A DNA stretch of 34,063 nucleotides from Mucilaginibacter sp. (GTDB taxonomy: Bacteria; Bacteroidota; Bacteroidia; Sphingobacteriales; Sphingobacteriaceae), in contig JAQBOU010000090.1 of the NCBI GenBank assembly GCA_028287865.1, positions 1-34,063 of the forward strand. Direction: 5' to 3'. The position numbers and the translations under genes are program-made. Position 1 is the first letter of the stretch, and each line of letters begins with the position of its first letter. Under the pieces are notes generated by a model. That model did no database searches and was not told where the DNA came from. It saw nothing but the letters and a program-made list of their open reading frames with translations. This document shows, piece by piece, positions 16,132 through 27,128 of this stretch.

Positions 16132-18419
16132 ACAGATTTAGATATATATTTATTGTAATTACTGTTTTTGTAAGCGCCTGCAGTACAACTAAGTACCTGG
16201 CGCCCGGACAAAAATTATATACCGGCGCACAGGTTAAAATAACTGATAAAAATACGACAAAGAATGAATCCAAAGCGATAACCGGCGAAATGGCTGGATT
16301 GCTGAGGCCCAAACCTAATTCAAGTATTCTTGGATTAAGGGTTAAGCTTTATATATACGAAAAGACAAAAACCAACAAGAAAAAAGGGCTAAGGCATTAT
16401 ATAAATACACATTTAGGCGAGCCGCCGGTTTTAATAAGCACTGTCGACCTCAATAAAAACAGCGTTATATTGCAAAACAGGCTGCAAAATGAAGGCTATT
16501 TTTTGGCACAGGCCAGCGGAGATACGGTTGGTAAAAACAAAACAGCCAAAGCGATTTACAGCATTCAAACCGGTCCGGCCTATCATTACCGTAAAATTGT
16601 ATTCCCAACAGAAAAGGATGATCTTGATACTGCTATTACAGGCACATCGGCACAAACGTTATTAAAAGCCGGCGATAAATTCAACCTGGATATCATAAAA
16701 AATGAGCGCATAAGAATTGATGCCATTTTGAAACAGGAAGGGTATTTTTACTATGCTCCTGAAGATCTGATAATGAAGTACGACAGTACGGTTGCCGGAC
16801 ATCAGATTGATATGTTTGTAAAAGTTAAAGATGCAACACCCGACCAGGCAAGGTGGATATATAAGATAAGGAATATTTATGTTTATCCTAACTACTCACT
16901 TAAAGATACTGCATTAAAACAGGATTCGGCCGTAAAATACCGCTGGTATAATGTAATTGACCCGCAAAATACAATAAGGCCCTTTACTTTTAAAAACTCG
17001 GTATTATTACATCCGGGCGATGTATACAACCGCACCGAGCATAATAACTCCTTAAATCGTTTTATGGAATTAGGGCCGTTTAAATTTGTCAAGAATCGTT
17101 TTGAGGATGTTACGCCTGATTCGGCATTAATGGATGTTTATTACTTTTTGACGCCGCAAAAAAGAAAATCCTTACAGGTAGAGCTGCTGGCCAGGCAAAC
17201 GTCTGCAAACTATAATGGTTCACAAATTAACCTGAGTTTCAGAAACCGTAACACTTTTAACGGTGCTGAGTTATTTACCCTGACTTTGTTTACCAGTACC
17301 GATTTGCAATTTGGCGGCAGCAACAGGGGTTATAATGTTTATCAATATGGCATCGCGCCGTCAGTCTCCTGGCCACGATTTATCAGTCCTTTTAATTTCA
17401 CAACTGACAATGCCTTTATTCCGCGCACAATATTAACAACCGGTTACACACTAATTCAACGTGTAAAACTATATACGCTAAATTCATTTAATGCATCGTG
17501 GGGATATCAATGGAAGCCAAGCCTCCACAAACAGCACACACTTGATTTATTGGATTTTACTTATGTAGATGCTGCCAATGTTTCCAAGCTTTACCAGGAT
17601 AGCATTCAGCATACACGCAACCCTGCCCTGGCGCATGTAATTAATAACCAGTTAACATTTGGGCCAAGCTACAGTTACCTGTATACAAATACCACCGAAG
17701 ATTACAGGACCAATAACTTTTACTACATGGGCAAAGTTAGCTTATCCGGCAATCTTTACGGTATTATTACAGGTGCTGATACCCCAAGAAGGGTAAGTAA
17801 AATATTTGGAACTCCCTTTGACCAGTATGTAAAGGTAGAGAACGAATTCAGGTTTTATCATAAAACAGGGCCAAACAGCAAAATTGCCGCCCGTTTAATG
17901 GTTGATGTTGGGTTACCTTATGGTAACTCTACTATTATGCCTTATACCCAGCAGTTTTTTATCGGCGGTCCGAACAGTTTAAGGGGCTTTCAGGCCAGAT
18001 CTATAGGGCCGGGGGCATATAACCTGCCTGATGCACTTCGACAAGGCACTAATTTCTTACCAGACGAGTCCGGAGATATAAAATTAGAGGCTAACGTTGA
18101 ATACCGGCCAAAGCTGTTCAGTATTGTTGAGGGCGCGTTGTTTGTTGATGCCGGTAATATTTGGTTATTACATGGAAATAAAGATCAGCCGGGCGCTGCT
18201 TTTGGCAAAAACTTCATTAACCAAATTGCGGCTGATGCAGGCTTCGGTTTGCGCTTTAATCTAAGCGTATTAATTTTACGTACCGACGTAGGCTTTCCTA
18301 TAATTGAGCCAAGCCTGCCAGCAGGGCAGCACATTGTAATAAATCAGATAGATTTCGGAAGCTCAAAATGGAGAGGGCAAAATTTAGTGTTTAATCTGGC
18401 AATAGGTTATCCTTTTTAA
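16128..18419 (+). CDS. tamL: TamL-like Omp85 outer-membrane lipoprotein (BamA/TamA family)
   Basis: The 763-residue protein begins with a lipoprotein signal: FIFVSAC-type lipobox with Cys18 (VSAC). POTRA-like beta/alpha repeats follow (about 30-340), then a beta barrel. The Omp85 lid-lock motif is seen as GGPNSLRGFQARS (about 612-624), and the chain ends NLAIGYPF, with the terminal aromatic residue of a barrel beta-signal. Lipid-anchored TamA homologues (TamL) are characteristic of Bacteroidota. It partners the preceding tamB, sharing four bases with it, to form the envelope-spanning TAM complex. No truncation or missing block is seen. Confidence 0.9.
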   Translation: MNRFRYIFIVITVFVSACSTTKYLAPGQKLYTGAQVKITDKNTTKNESKAITGEMAGLLRPKPNSSILGLRVKLYIYEKTKTNKKKGLRHYINTHLGEPPVLISTVDLNKNSVILQNRLQNEGYFLAQASGDTVGKNKTAKAIYSIQTGPAYHYRKIVFPTEKDDLDTAITGTSAQTLLKAGDKFNLDIIKNERIRIDAILKQEGYFYYAPEDLIMKYDSTVAGHQIDMFVKVKDATPDQARWIYKIRNIYVYPNYSLKDTALKQDSAVKYRWYNVIDPQNTIRPFTFKNSVLLHPGDVYNRTEHNNSLNRFMELGPFKFVKNRFEDVTPDSALMDVYYFLTPQKRKSLQVELLARQTSANYNGSQINLSFRNRNTFNGAELFTLTLFTSTDLQFGGSNRGYNVYQYGIAPSVSWPRFISPFNFTTDNAFIPRTILTTGYTLIQRVKLYTLNSFNASWGYQWKPSLHKQHTLDLLDFTYVDAANVSKLYQDSIQHTRNPALAHVINNQLTFGPSYSYLYTNTTEDYRTNNFYYMGKVSLSGNLYGIITGADTPRRVSKIFGTPFDQYVKVENEFRFYHKTGPNSKIAARLMVDVGLPYGNSTIMPYTQQFFIGGPNSLRGFQARSIGPGAYNLPDALRQGTNFLPDESGDIKLEANVEYRPKLFSIVEGALFVDAGNIWLLHGNKDQPGAAFGKNFINQIAADAGFGLRFNLSVLILRTDVGFPIIEPSLPAGQHIVINQIDFGSSKWRGQNLVFNLAIGYPF

Positions 18420-18456
18420 TATAACTCCAATCTATAAAGCAGCTAATTCTTAGAAA

Positions 18457-18481
18457 TGACCGGCTTCACTACAGCCGGTTA
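18457..18481 (+). terminator. Hairpin after tamL, possible terminator
   Basis: TGACCGGC (18457-18464) pairs with GCCGGTTA (18474-18481), an 8-bp stem with one G-T pair and a 9-nt loop, 38 bp after the tamL stop. No T-tract follows, so termination is uncertain. Confidence 0.4.
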
Positions 18482-18526
18482 CAGACTTTAATATACCCAT
18501 CTGTAACAATTATATTTTTTTGTTCT

Positions 18527-18549
18527 TTTATAGGGAAATTACCTATAAA
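18527..18549. other. Inverted repeat upstream of the PAS gene
   Basis: TTTATAGG (18527-18534) and CCTATAAA (18542-18549) form a perfect 8-bp inverted repeat around a 7-nt loop, about 120 bp upstream of the PAS-sensor start. It could be an operator or a leader hairpin; there is no further evidence. Confidence 0.3.
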
Positions 18550-18669
18550 TTTTCCGTATTTTTAATTTGATATGCTGATTTAGTTTAACTTTATTCGCGA
18601 CTGCTTATAATTGTTGATGTGCAGGTATCTCAAACCTGGTAAATATTTTAATAATCAACCTGTTTCTTA

Positions 18670-21357
18670 ATGAATCAGTCTAAAAAAAATAGTGCAATAA
18701 TATTTTCTGCGTTTTTTGTAATAATAGCCGGTTTGATTGTAATAACCGGCTGGATAGTTAATGTACCGATACTTCAAAGCATCATCCCCGGCTTTAGAGC
18801 CATGAAGTTTAATGCTGCTTTATGCTTTGTTTTCTTCGGCTGTACCCTGTTGCTAACACAATATCCCATCCCCAAATATGGCAAATTATTATTTCTTATG
18901 CTATGCATACCGGGAATTCTGATTAGTTTAATCACCTTATTTGAGGATTTACTTCATTTTGATACAGGTTTAGATCAGTTTTTTGTAATTGATAAAACGA
19001 TACCAACTCATCTATTTCCTGTCCACGGACGTATGGCATTTAATGCCGCTATCAATTTTATTTTTCTCGGATTTGGCTTTTTAGGATTAACTATTAAAAA
19101 CCGCATTTTTTCTGTAATATCCCAATACCTATTTCAAACGGTAGCTATTCTCTCATTTATTGCACTAATTGATTATTTATATGGGGCCACCCTATTCGGT
19201 GCGCTCTTTTTTGTAACTTCCATGGCAACGCAAGCCGTTATCCTCTTCCTGATCTTATCGCTAACAGCATCGCTTTTAAATCCTTCAGTCGGTATTGCGC
19301 GCCTGTTTACCGGGAAACAGGTAGGCAACCAAATGGCTAAAAGGCTTTTTACATTAATGATTTTAATGGTAATAGTTTTTGGATCAGTAAGTATGCAATT
19401 TCACGAACAGCATTTCCGGATGCTTTCAATAGAGACAGTTATTTCACTGCTTGCCATCAGTTTTTTATTGATCAGTCTGCTGCTTATATGGAATACGGCC
19501 AACTGGCTTAACAGGATAGATTCGCAGCGTTCTGATGCGGAAAAAAACATAATATTAATGAATGTCAATCTTGAAAAAATAGTCCGGAAAAGATCCGCCG
19601 AGTTTCAAAAAAGTGAGGAGAAATACCGCTCGCTCATTGAGCAGGCGTCTGATGCTATTTATGTATTGGACTTTAAGGGAGATTTTACCGATGTAAATGC
19701 CAGTATGTGTATAATGATAGGCTACAGCAGGGACGAATTACTGCAATTGAATATTAGAGATATAGTTGATCCCGAGGAGTTAAAGAGCGATCCGATAACA
19801 ACAAACATTTACACAGGCGCATCCTTTGTACGGGAAAGAAGGTACAGGCATAAAGAGGGACGGGTGTTTGTTGCTGAAATAAACGTTAAGATGTTCACTG
19901 ACGATCGTGTAATGGTTATTGCACGGGACATTACTTACCGTAAAAAAATGGAAAGCGAATTAAGAGAAGCTGAGCTAAAATTCAGGACAGTCGCCGATAA
20001 ATCAATGGTAGGGGTATATATTGTTCAGAAGGGGAAATTCACCTATGTAAATCCGAGGTTTGCTGAAATTTTTGATTATGAGCCGGGCGAATTAACCAAT
20101 ACTTTTCCCCTGGAAATTATAATAAACGAAAGCCACCGGGCTATTACTACCGAACACGTAAGGAAGCGCATGGCCGGGGAGGTTGAAAGCGTCAATTATG
20201 AAACAATGGGAAGAAAAAGGGACGGCAGTACAAACTGGGTGGAATTTTATGGCAGCAGGGTGATAATTGGCGACGAACCAACAATTATAGGCTCAATGAT
20301 TGATATAACAGAGCGAAAAAGAGCGGAAGAAGAGCTACGATCGTCTGAGCAAAAATATAAATTACTTTTCGAAAGTAACCCAATGCCAATGTGGATGATT
20401 GCCAAAGACGATCAAACCATAATTGCGGTTAACGACGCAGCTGCAAATCATTATGGTTACCAAAAGGAGGAACTTTTGCACATGAACACTAGATCGCTAC
20501 GGGCTAAAGAAGATAATGAACAGCAATTGGAAGGTTATAAATTGGATTTTAATAATTCAACTGATTTTCGGGTAGTAAGGCATCTTAAAAAGGATGGAAC
20601 GATGATGTATGTACAGTTAACTTCTCAGGATATTATTTTTGATGGCAGATCCGTGAGACTTTCTTTAACAAATGATATTACGGAAAAGCTGAAAGCGGAA
20701 GATTCCCTAAAAAAATCGGAAGCTAACCTGCAAACAATTTTAAAAACTACGGATACCGCTTATGCCTTATTTGATACTGATTTGAGGGTGTTGGAATTAA
20801 ACCCAATGGCGATTGAATTTAATAAGGTGCATTATGGCCATGCGCCTAAAAAAGGTGATTTACTTGGGGACTTGTTTCCGCCCGACAGACTTTCGGAATT
20901 TAAAAAGTATGCAGAAGATGTGTTGAAAGGAAACAATATTAATTACGAAATTGGTTACCCTGTAGCTGATGGTAGCGTACGTTGGTATTATGTTAGATTG
21001 TTCCCTATTACTAATGATAATAAGGAAATATTGGGCATGCTGATGGGTTTATATGATATATCGGAACGAAAAAATGCAGAGCAGGATTTAAAAAGTGCTT
21101 ATGAAAGAATACAAAACCATATCAATAGCATAAAAGATATGGCCTGGAAGCAATCACACCTCATCAGAAGCCCATTAGCCAATTTAAAAGGACTAGTAGC
21201 TCTACAGAAAGAAGACCCGAAAGACACCATCGTTTTTAACCATATTCAGAATGAATTGGACAGAATGGATACTATTATTATTCAAATGGCCGAAGAGGCA
21301 ACAGGCCATGAAAAAAACCACCTGGCAGCCAATCTTAATAAAAAACCGGATCTTTAA
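18670..21357 (+). CDS. Membrane multi-PAS sensor with DHp-like end and no ATPase domain
   Basis: The 895-residue protein starts with six to eight hydrophobic segments (about 10-280) and a short coiled coil (about 290-315). Four PAS domains follow at about 315-430, 435-555, 560-680 and 683-805, joined by the usual DITERKRAEEEL-type linkers. The end (about 810-895) resembles a histidine-kinase dimerisation helix: MAWKQSHLIRSPLANLKGL, with His830 in the position normally phosphorylated. No HATPase_c domain follows; the gene stops and the next begins 37 bp later, so there is no room for a remnant. It may therefore sense through PAS and be phosphorylated by, or dimerise with, another kinase. Similar ATPase-less PAS proteins occur in Bacteroidota, as I recall. 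Probably cotranscribed with the retropepsin gene downstream. Confidence 0.85.
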   Translation: MNQSKKNSAIIFSAFFVIIAGLIVITGWIVNVPILQSIIPGFRAMKFNAALCFVFFGCTLLLTQYPIPKYGKLLFLMLCIPGILISLITLFEDLLHFDTGLDQFFVIDKTIPTHLFPVHGRMAFNAAINFIFLGFGFLGLTIKNRIFSVISQYLFQTVAILSFIALIDYLYGATLFGALFFVTSMATQAVILFLILSLTASLLNPSVGIARLFTGKQVGNQMAKRLFTLMILMVIVFGSVSMQFHEQHFRMLSIETVISLLAISFLLISLLLIWNTANWLNRIDSQRSDAEKNIILMNVNLEKIVRKRSAEFQKSEEKYRSLIEQASDAIYVLDFKGDFTDVNASMCIMIGYSRDELLQLNIRDIVDPEELKSDPITTNIYTGASFVRERRYRHKEGRVFVAEINVKMFTDDRVMVIARDITYRKKMESELREAELKFRTVADKSMVGVYIVQKGKFTYVNPRFAEIFDYEPGELTNTFPLEIIINESHRAITTEHVRKRMAGEVESVNYETMGRKRDGSTNWVEFYGSRVIIGDEPTIIGSMIDITERKRAEEELRSSEQKYKLLFESNPMPMWMIAKDDQTIIAVNDAAANHYGYQKEELLHMNTRSLRAKEDNEQQLEGYKLDFNNSTDFRVVRHLKKDGTMMYVQLTSQDIIFDGRSVRLSLTNDITEKLKAEDSLKKSEANLQTILKTTDTAYALFDTDLRVLELNPMAIEFNKVHYGHAPKKGDLLGDLFPPDRLSEFKKYAEDVLKGNNINYEIGYPVADGSVRWYYVRLFPITNDNKEILGMLMGLYDISERKNAEQDLKSAYERIQNHINSIKDMAWKQSHLIRSPLANLKGLVALQKEDPKDTIVFNHIQNELDRMDTIIIQMAEEATGHEKNHLAANLNKKPDL

Positions 21358-21394
21358 AATTATTTATCGGCAGATACGGCCGTTATAAACATCT

Positions 21395-21856
21395 ATGGCT
21401 GATAAGAAAAACAAAAAGGCGTCCGTCCTAAACAAAACTGCCGTCCCCTTAAAAATCATTGATTTGCACGAAGATGGCTTCCATCCTTTGATTGAGATAT
21501 CGGTTTTCGGTAAACCATTTACCGTTGTGCTGGATACGGGTGCTTCAAAAACGGCATTTGATAAAGACACATTGATTAGTGCATTTGAGCACACAGTTCT
21601 TACTGTAAGCGACAGGCTTTCAACCGGGTTGGGCACCAACAACATGGCCTCATCAACAGCTATAATTAATGATCTTTATATCGGCAGTTTTTTGATTGAT
21701 GAATTTGAAGTAGCGGTACTTGACCTCTCAACAATTAACATTGCTTACCGCCAACTAGGCCATCCTGAAATTTTGGGTGTATTAGGCGGTGATATATTGA
21801 TGAAATATAAGGCGGTAATTGATTACGGGAAACAAACGCTTAAACTGAAAAGATAA
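21395..21856 (+). CDS. Retropepsin-like aspartic protease (clan AA)
   Basis: This 153-residue protein has the aspartic protease active-site motif LDTGAS (46-51, catalytic Asp47) and the conserved second half EILGVLGGDILMKYKAVIDY near residues 125-145, where the hydrophobic-Gly element and the LGGDIL turn match single-domain retropepsins. Such proteases work as homodimers with one Asp from each chain. No signal peptide or membrane segment is present, so it should act in the cytoplasm. The substrate is unknown. It follows the PAS sensor by 37 bp on the same strand, suggesting an operon, and is closed by two hairpins before gyrB on the opposite strand. The ATG at 21395 is the first in frame. Confidence 0.85.
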   Translation: MADKKNKKASVLNKTAVPLKIIDLHEDGFHPLIEISVFGKPFTVVLDTGASKTAFDKDTLISAFEHTVLTVSDRLSTGLGTNNMASSTAIINDLYIGSFLIDEFEVAVLDLSTINIAYRQLGHPEILGVLGGDILMKYKAVIDYGKQTLKLKR

Positions 21857-21864
21857 TAATACGA

Positions 21865-21893
21865 AAAAAGTCCCCTTTTTGAGGGAACTTTTT
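21865..21893 (+). terminator. Hairpin with A/T-rich flanks after the retropepsin gene
   Basis: AAAAAGTCCCC (21865-21875) pairs with GGGAACTTTTT (21883-21893) with one C/A mismatch and a 7-nt loop. The A-run and T-run let it work as an intrinsic terminator, starting 8 bp after the stop codon. Confidence 0.7.
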
Positions 21894-21898
21894 ACTTC

Positions 21899-21930
21899 AA
21901 TAATAAAATCCGTTTCCGGATTTTATTATT
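21899..21930. terminator. Perfect 14-bp stem, bidirectional terminator between retropepsin and gyrB
   Basis: AATAATAAAATCCG (21899-21912), loop TTTC, exact complement at 21917-21930. It sits 16 bp past the gyrB stop on the minus strand and 42 bp past the retropepsin stop on the plus strand, so it can serve both convergent genes. Confidence 0.75.
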
Positions 21931-21946
21931 TTGTTGAATTTGAATT

Positions 21947-24190
<2,244 letters not shown>

Positions 24191-24217
24191 TAAATTAGGA
24201 TACTTGCGGCGAAAGCT

Positions 24218-24225
24218 TATATTTG
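24218..24225 (+). promoter_or_regulatory. -7 promoter box TATATTTG for the Skp-like gene
   Basis: Exact TAnnTTTG match 65 bp upstream of the Skp-like start, just outside the octad repeat. No -33 element is seen at the expected spacing. Confidence 0.4.
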
Positions 24226-24290
24226 TCAAAATTTTTTAAGATTAACCAATAAAACTCCTTGTGCTTGCGCGCAAAAACACGTAATTAAAA

Positions 24291-24878
24291 ATGAAAACCA
24301 CGGCCTCTATTTTTACAAAAATCACTTTAGGTGCATTACTTGCCGGGAGCATAGCCGCCTGCAACAAAACTAAAACCGACGACAAAGCTGTGGTAAATCC
24401 AGCTACTAATAAAGAAACTATAGTATTTGTTAATTCCGACAGTTTGCTGAATAAGTATACTTATTTCAAAGACATGTCAAAACGCCTGGAAGACAAAGCC
24501 AACGCGGCAAAAAGCGATGTTGGAGCCAGGGGACAAGCTTTTCAGCGTGAAGTTGCTGAATACCAGAAAAACGCAACAACTATGCCTGCCGATCAGCGCC
24601 AAACAACCGAGCAACGTTTACAACGCGAACAACAGGATCTGCAAGGCTACCAGCAAAATGCCACAGCGCAGTTCCAAAATGAGCAGGCAACAGAGAACAG
24701 CAAGCTTTATGATAAAATTGCTGATTTTGTAAAAGGATACGCTAAAGAAAAAGGCTACAAATTGGTATTAACCTATTCAAAAGCCAACCCAACTGTATTA
24801 TACGGCGATCCCGGATTAGATGTAACCGCCGATGTAGCCAAAAGGCTGAACGAGGCTTACACTAAGGACAAAAAATAA
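24291..24878 (+). CDS. OmpH/Skp-family periplasmic chaperone-like lipoprotein
   Basis: The 195-residue protein starts with a lipoprotein signal (TLGALLAGSIAAC, Cys24 as lipidation site). It then shows the Skp layout: a short beta strand IVFVNSDSLLNKY, a long Gln/Glu/Ala-rich helical hairpin (about 60-150), and a return to DKIADFVKGYAKEKGYKLVLTYSKANPTVLYGD, the conserved C-terminal half of OmpH. Skp holds unfolded outer-membrane proteins in the periplasm as a trimer with tentacle-like helices. Classic Skp is soluble, so the lipid anchor here is a variation. An intrinsic terminator follows at 24928, making it a single-gene unit. Confidence 0.85.
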   Translation: MKTTASIFTKITLGALLAGSIAACNKTKTDDKAVVNPATNKETIVFVNSDSLLNKYTYFKDMSKRLEDKANAAKSDVGARGQAFQREVAEYQKNATTMPADQRQTTEQRLQREQQDLQGYQQNATAQFQNEQATENSKLYDKIADFVKGYAKEKGYKLVLTYSKANPTVLYGDPGLDVTADVAKRLNEAYTKDKK

Positions 24879-24927
24879 TAATTAACATGTTCATTAGGCT
24901 TTTAATTTCAAAAGCAGCATTCACAGT

Positions 24928-24957
24928 AAAAACCTCAACTTTGTAGTTGGGGTTTTT
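24928..24957 (+). terminator. Intrinsic terminator after the Skp-like gene
   Basis: AAAAACCTCAACT (24928-24940), loop TTGT, AGTTGGGGTTTTT (24945-24957): a 13-bp stem with one T-G pair ending in a T-run. It lies 15 bp before the next start codon, so the deaminase needs its own promoter or read-through. Confidence 0.8.
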
Positions 24958-24971
24958 TAACTAATAAACAG

Positions 24972-25451
24972 ATGGGGGATCAGTTAAAAGAAAAATTTAT
25001 GCGGATGGCTATTGAGCTATCGGAACACAACATAACACAACGACATGGCGGTCCGTTCGGGGCAGTGATTGTTAAAGATGAGATGGTTATAGCACGGAGC
25101 GCAAACAAGGTGATCCTCGAAAATGACCCTACCGCCCATGCCGAAATTTCGGCCATCAGGCTGGCTTGCGCTGAATTGGGCACCTATAATTTAACCGGAT
25201 GCGAAATTTACACAAGCTGCGAACCCTGCCCTATGTGTTTGGGTGCGATATACTGGGCCGGGATTGATAAAATTTATTACGCCAATACCAAAGCTGATGC
25301 TGCTTACATCGGTTTTGATGACTTGTTAATTTATAGTGAGCTGAAATGCAATATGGAGGAACGTAAGCTTCCTTTTATACAGCTATTGCGAGAGGAGGCA
25401 TTACCGGCATTTAAACTCTGGGAAGAATCCATATCAAAAACAGATTACTAA
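24972..25451 (+). CDS. guaD: Guanine deaminase-like nucleoside/base deaminase
   Basis: The 159-residue cytidine-deaminase-fold enzyme has zinc site His56-Ala-Glu58 (TAHAE) and Cys86/Cys89 (SCEPCPMC), with Glu58 as proton shuttle. Beyond the fold, the full pattern resembles Bacillus subtilis GuaD: GGPFGAVIVKD (26-36), NDPTAHAE (51-58), TSCEPCPMCLGAIYWA (81-96), GFDD and a C-terminal Tyr preceded by a polar residue, which in GuaD reaches into the active site (recalled from the literature). GuaD deaminates guanine to xanthine in purine salvage, in the cytoplasm. A tRNA adenosine deaminase (TadA) is the main alternative but has a different C-terminus. Converges on the sugar dehydrogenase gene with 12 bp between the stops. 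Confidence 0.82.
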   Translation: MGDQLKEKFMRMAIELSEHNITQRHGGPFGAVIVKDEMVIARSANKVILENDPTAHAEISAIRLACAELGTYNLTGCEIYTSCEPCPMCLGAIYWAGIDKIYYANTKADAAYIGFDDLLIYSELKCNMEERKLPFIQLLREEALPAFKLWEESISKTDY

Positions 25452-25463
25452 AATATCCCCTGG

Positions 25464-26795
25464 CTATAGCCTTGCATCTACCAGCGCCCTGTCGAGGCAA
25501 GCCTTGGTGTCAAATATAATCGTCTTCCTCTCTCTTATCTTTTTAAAATCAATCTTTAAAAATTCATTGTGTGCAACCGCTACAATAATTGCATCATAAT
25601 AAATATCCGTATCAAAGCCTGACAAAATTTCTATTCCATATTCCTGCTTCACTTCTGCTGCGTCAGCAATAGGATCAAAAATATCGACTTCAATTCCAAA
25701 CTCCTGCAGTTCGTTGTATATATCAATTACCTTTGTGTTGCGTATATCGGGGCAGTTTTCTTTAAAAGCGATCCCCAAAATCAAAACTTTAAACTTCGCA
25801 ACTTTGTGTTCACGCTGTATCAGTAACTTGATCACTTTGTTTGCAACAAATTTTCCCATATTATCATTTACACTCCGGCCTGATAATATTACCTGCGGCT
25901 GATAACCTAACGACTGGGCTTTATGTGCAAGATAATAAGGGTCTACTCCTATGCAATGCCCTCCAACCAACCCGGGTTTATAGGGTAAAAAATTCCATTT
26001 TGACGCGGCTGCGTTTAATACATCATTGGTATCTATACCCATTTTATCGAAGATCAACGCCAGTTCATTCACAAAAGAAATATTCACGTCACGCTGGGCA
26101 TTTTCGATGGCTTTGGATGCCTCGGCCACCTTAATACTCGGAGCTTTATAGGTCCCGGCTGTAATTACTGATCCATACAGCTCATCAATTACACTTGCGA
26201 TTGCGGGGGTAGATCCGGATGTTACCTTTTTAATTTTTGTAAGCGTATTTATTTTGTCTCCGGGATTTATCCTTTCGGGAGAATATCCCACATAAAAATC
26301 GCTGTTATATTTCAAACCTGAAGCGTTTTCCAATAGTGGGATACAGTCTTCCTCTGTACATCCCGGATAAACGGTTGATTCATAAATTACAATATCATTT
26401 TGTTTCAGTTGCTTAGCAACCATTATGGTAGCCATTAACAATTGCTGCAGATCAGGACATTTAAACCGGTTGATAGGCGTAGGTACTGTAATGATATATA
26501 CATTATATTCTTTTATATCAATAACATTGGCAGATAGGCACAATCCTTTACCCTTTTTATCTGAAGGTTTTAAAACCTTATTCAATAACCCGAGGTCAGC
26601 TTCCTTTGTCCGGTCCTGTTTATGTTTTAACTCCCCTACCCTTGCGGCATTTATATCAAAGCCAACAACATCGTACTTCTTTGCAAACTCAATGGCCAGC
26701 GGCAATCCCACATAACCTAACCCGATAACGGCTATTTTAATATTTTCTTTACTTTTAAAGTATTGTAAAAGGTTGTTAGCTAAAATTGAAGACAT
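25464..26795 (-). CDS. Nucleotide-sugar dehydrogenase (UDP-HexNAc 6-dehydrogenase, TviB/WbpO-like)
   Basis: The 443-residue enzyme has an N-terminal Rossmann NAD site, IAVIGLGYVGLPLA (21-34), a central dehydrogenase domain with YSPERINPGD, and the catalytic cysteine block LVGGHCIGVDPYYL with Cys281. The C-terminal UDP-binding domain contains GIAFKENCPDIRNTK. The family oxidises C6 of a UDP-sugar twice to give the uronic acid. Overall the pattern (FDINAARVGELK, RTKEAD) is closest to the TviB/WbpO group, which acts on UDP-N-acetyl-hexosamines for capsule or O-antigen. The exact sugar is inferred. It is a lone minus-strand gene here, upstream of a surface protein gene on the other strand. Confidence 0.9.
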   Translation of the reverse strand: MSSILANNLLQYFKSKENIKIAVIGLGYVGLPLAIEFAKKYDVVGFDINAARVGELKHKQDRTKEADLGLLNKVLKPSDKKGKGLCLSANVIDIKEYNVYIITVPTPINRFKCPDLQQLLMATIMVAKQLKQNDIVIYESTVYPGCTEEDCIPLLENASGLKYNSDFYVGYSPERINPGDKINTLTKIKKVTSGSTPAIASVIDELYGSVITAGTYKAPSIKVAEASKAIENAQRDVNISFVNELALIFDKMGIDTNDVLNAAASKWNFLPYKPGLVGGHCIGVDPYYLAHKAQSLGYQPQVILSGRSVNDNMGKFVANKVIKLLIQREHKVAKFKVLILGIAFKENCPDIRNTKVIDIYNELQEFGIEVDIFDPIADAAEVKQEYGIEILSGFDTDIYYDAIIVAVAHNEFLKIDFKKIRERKTIIFDTKACLDRALVDARL

Positions 26796-27122
26796 GGGCT
26801 TTTAATGAAACAAATAACAAAAGGCCGTAAAGATAGTTTTGTTGCGTAAATTAATAACCGTTTTAATTCCCAATTAATTTAAAATTCTACAAAGTGGGTA
26901 TGTTAAGTATGTTTGATTGTGGAAAACATTTCCTATCCTATTTAAAAAAACATATCGATATTTGATATAAATAATATATTAATAACCTTTGGTTAATTAC
27001 CAATAACATAAAGAAATATAGATACTTATTCCGATAGTATGTATTATATTTAATATTATTTTATAGTTTAATACGCCCTTAGCACTGTTATTGCAGCATC
27101 CGTATTAAAAATTGATAAATTA
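26796..27122. other. 327-bp AT-rich divergent intergenic region
   Basis: Holds promoters for the sugar dehydrogenase (minus) and the T9SS surface protein (plus). On the minus strand TATCTTTA (26835-26828) is one base off the TAnnTTTG box. Very AT-rich tracts at 26940-27070 include a 10-bp palindrome ATATCGATAT (26952-26961) and TTGGT/ACCAA arms at 26989-27003. Unlike most gaps in the window it lacks an obvious 7- or 8-bp tandem repeat. No gene is seen. Confidence 0.55.
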
Positions 27123-27128
27123 TTGATT

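Noticed and set aside
21300..21394. Frameshifted remnant of a HATPase domain after the PAS protein
   Set aside because: Only 37 bp separate the stop from the next gene and none of the N-, G1- or G2-box motifs is seen in any frame.
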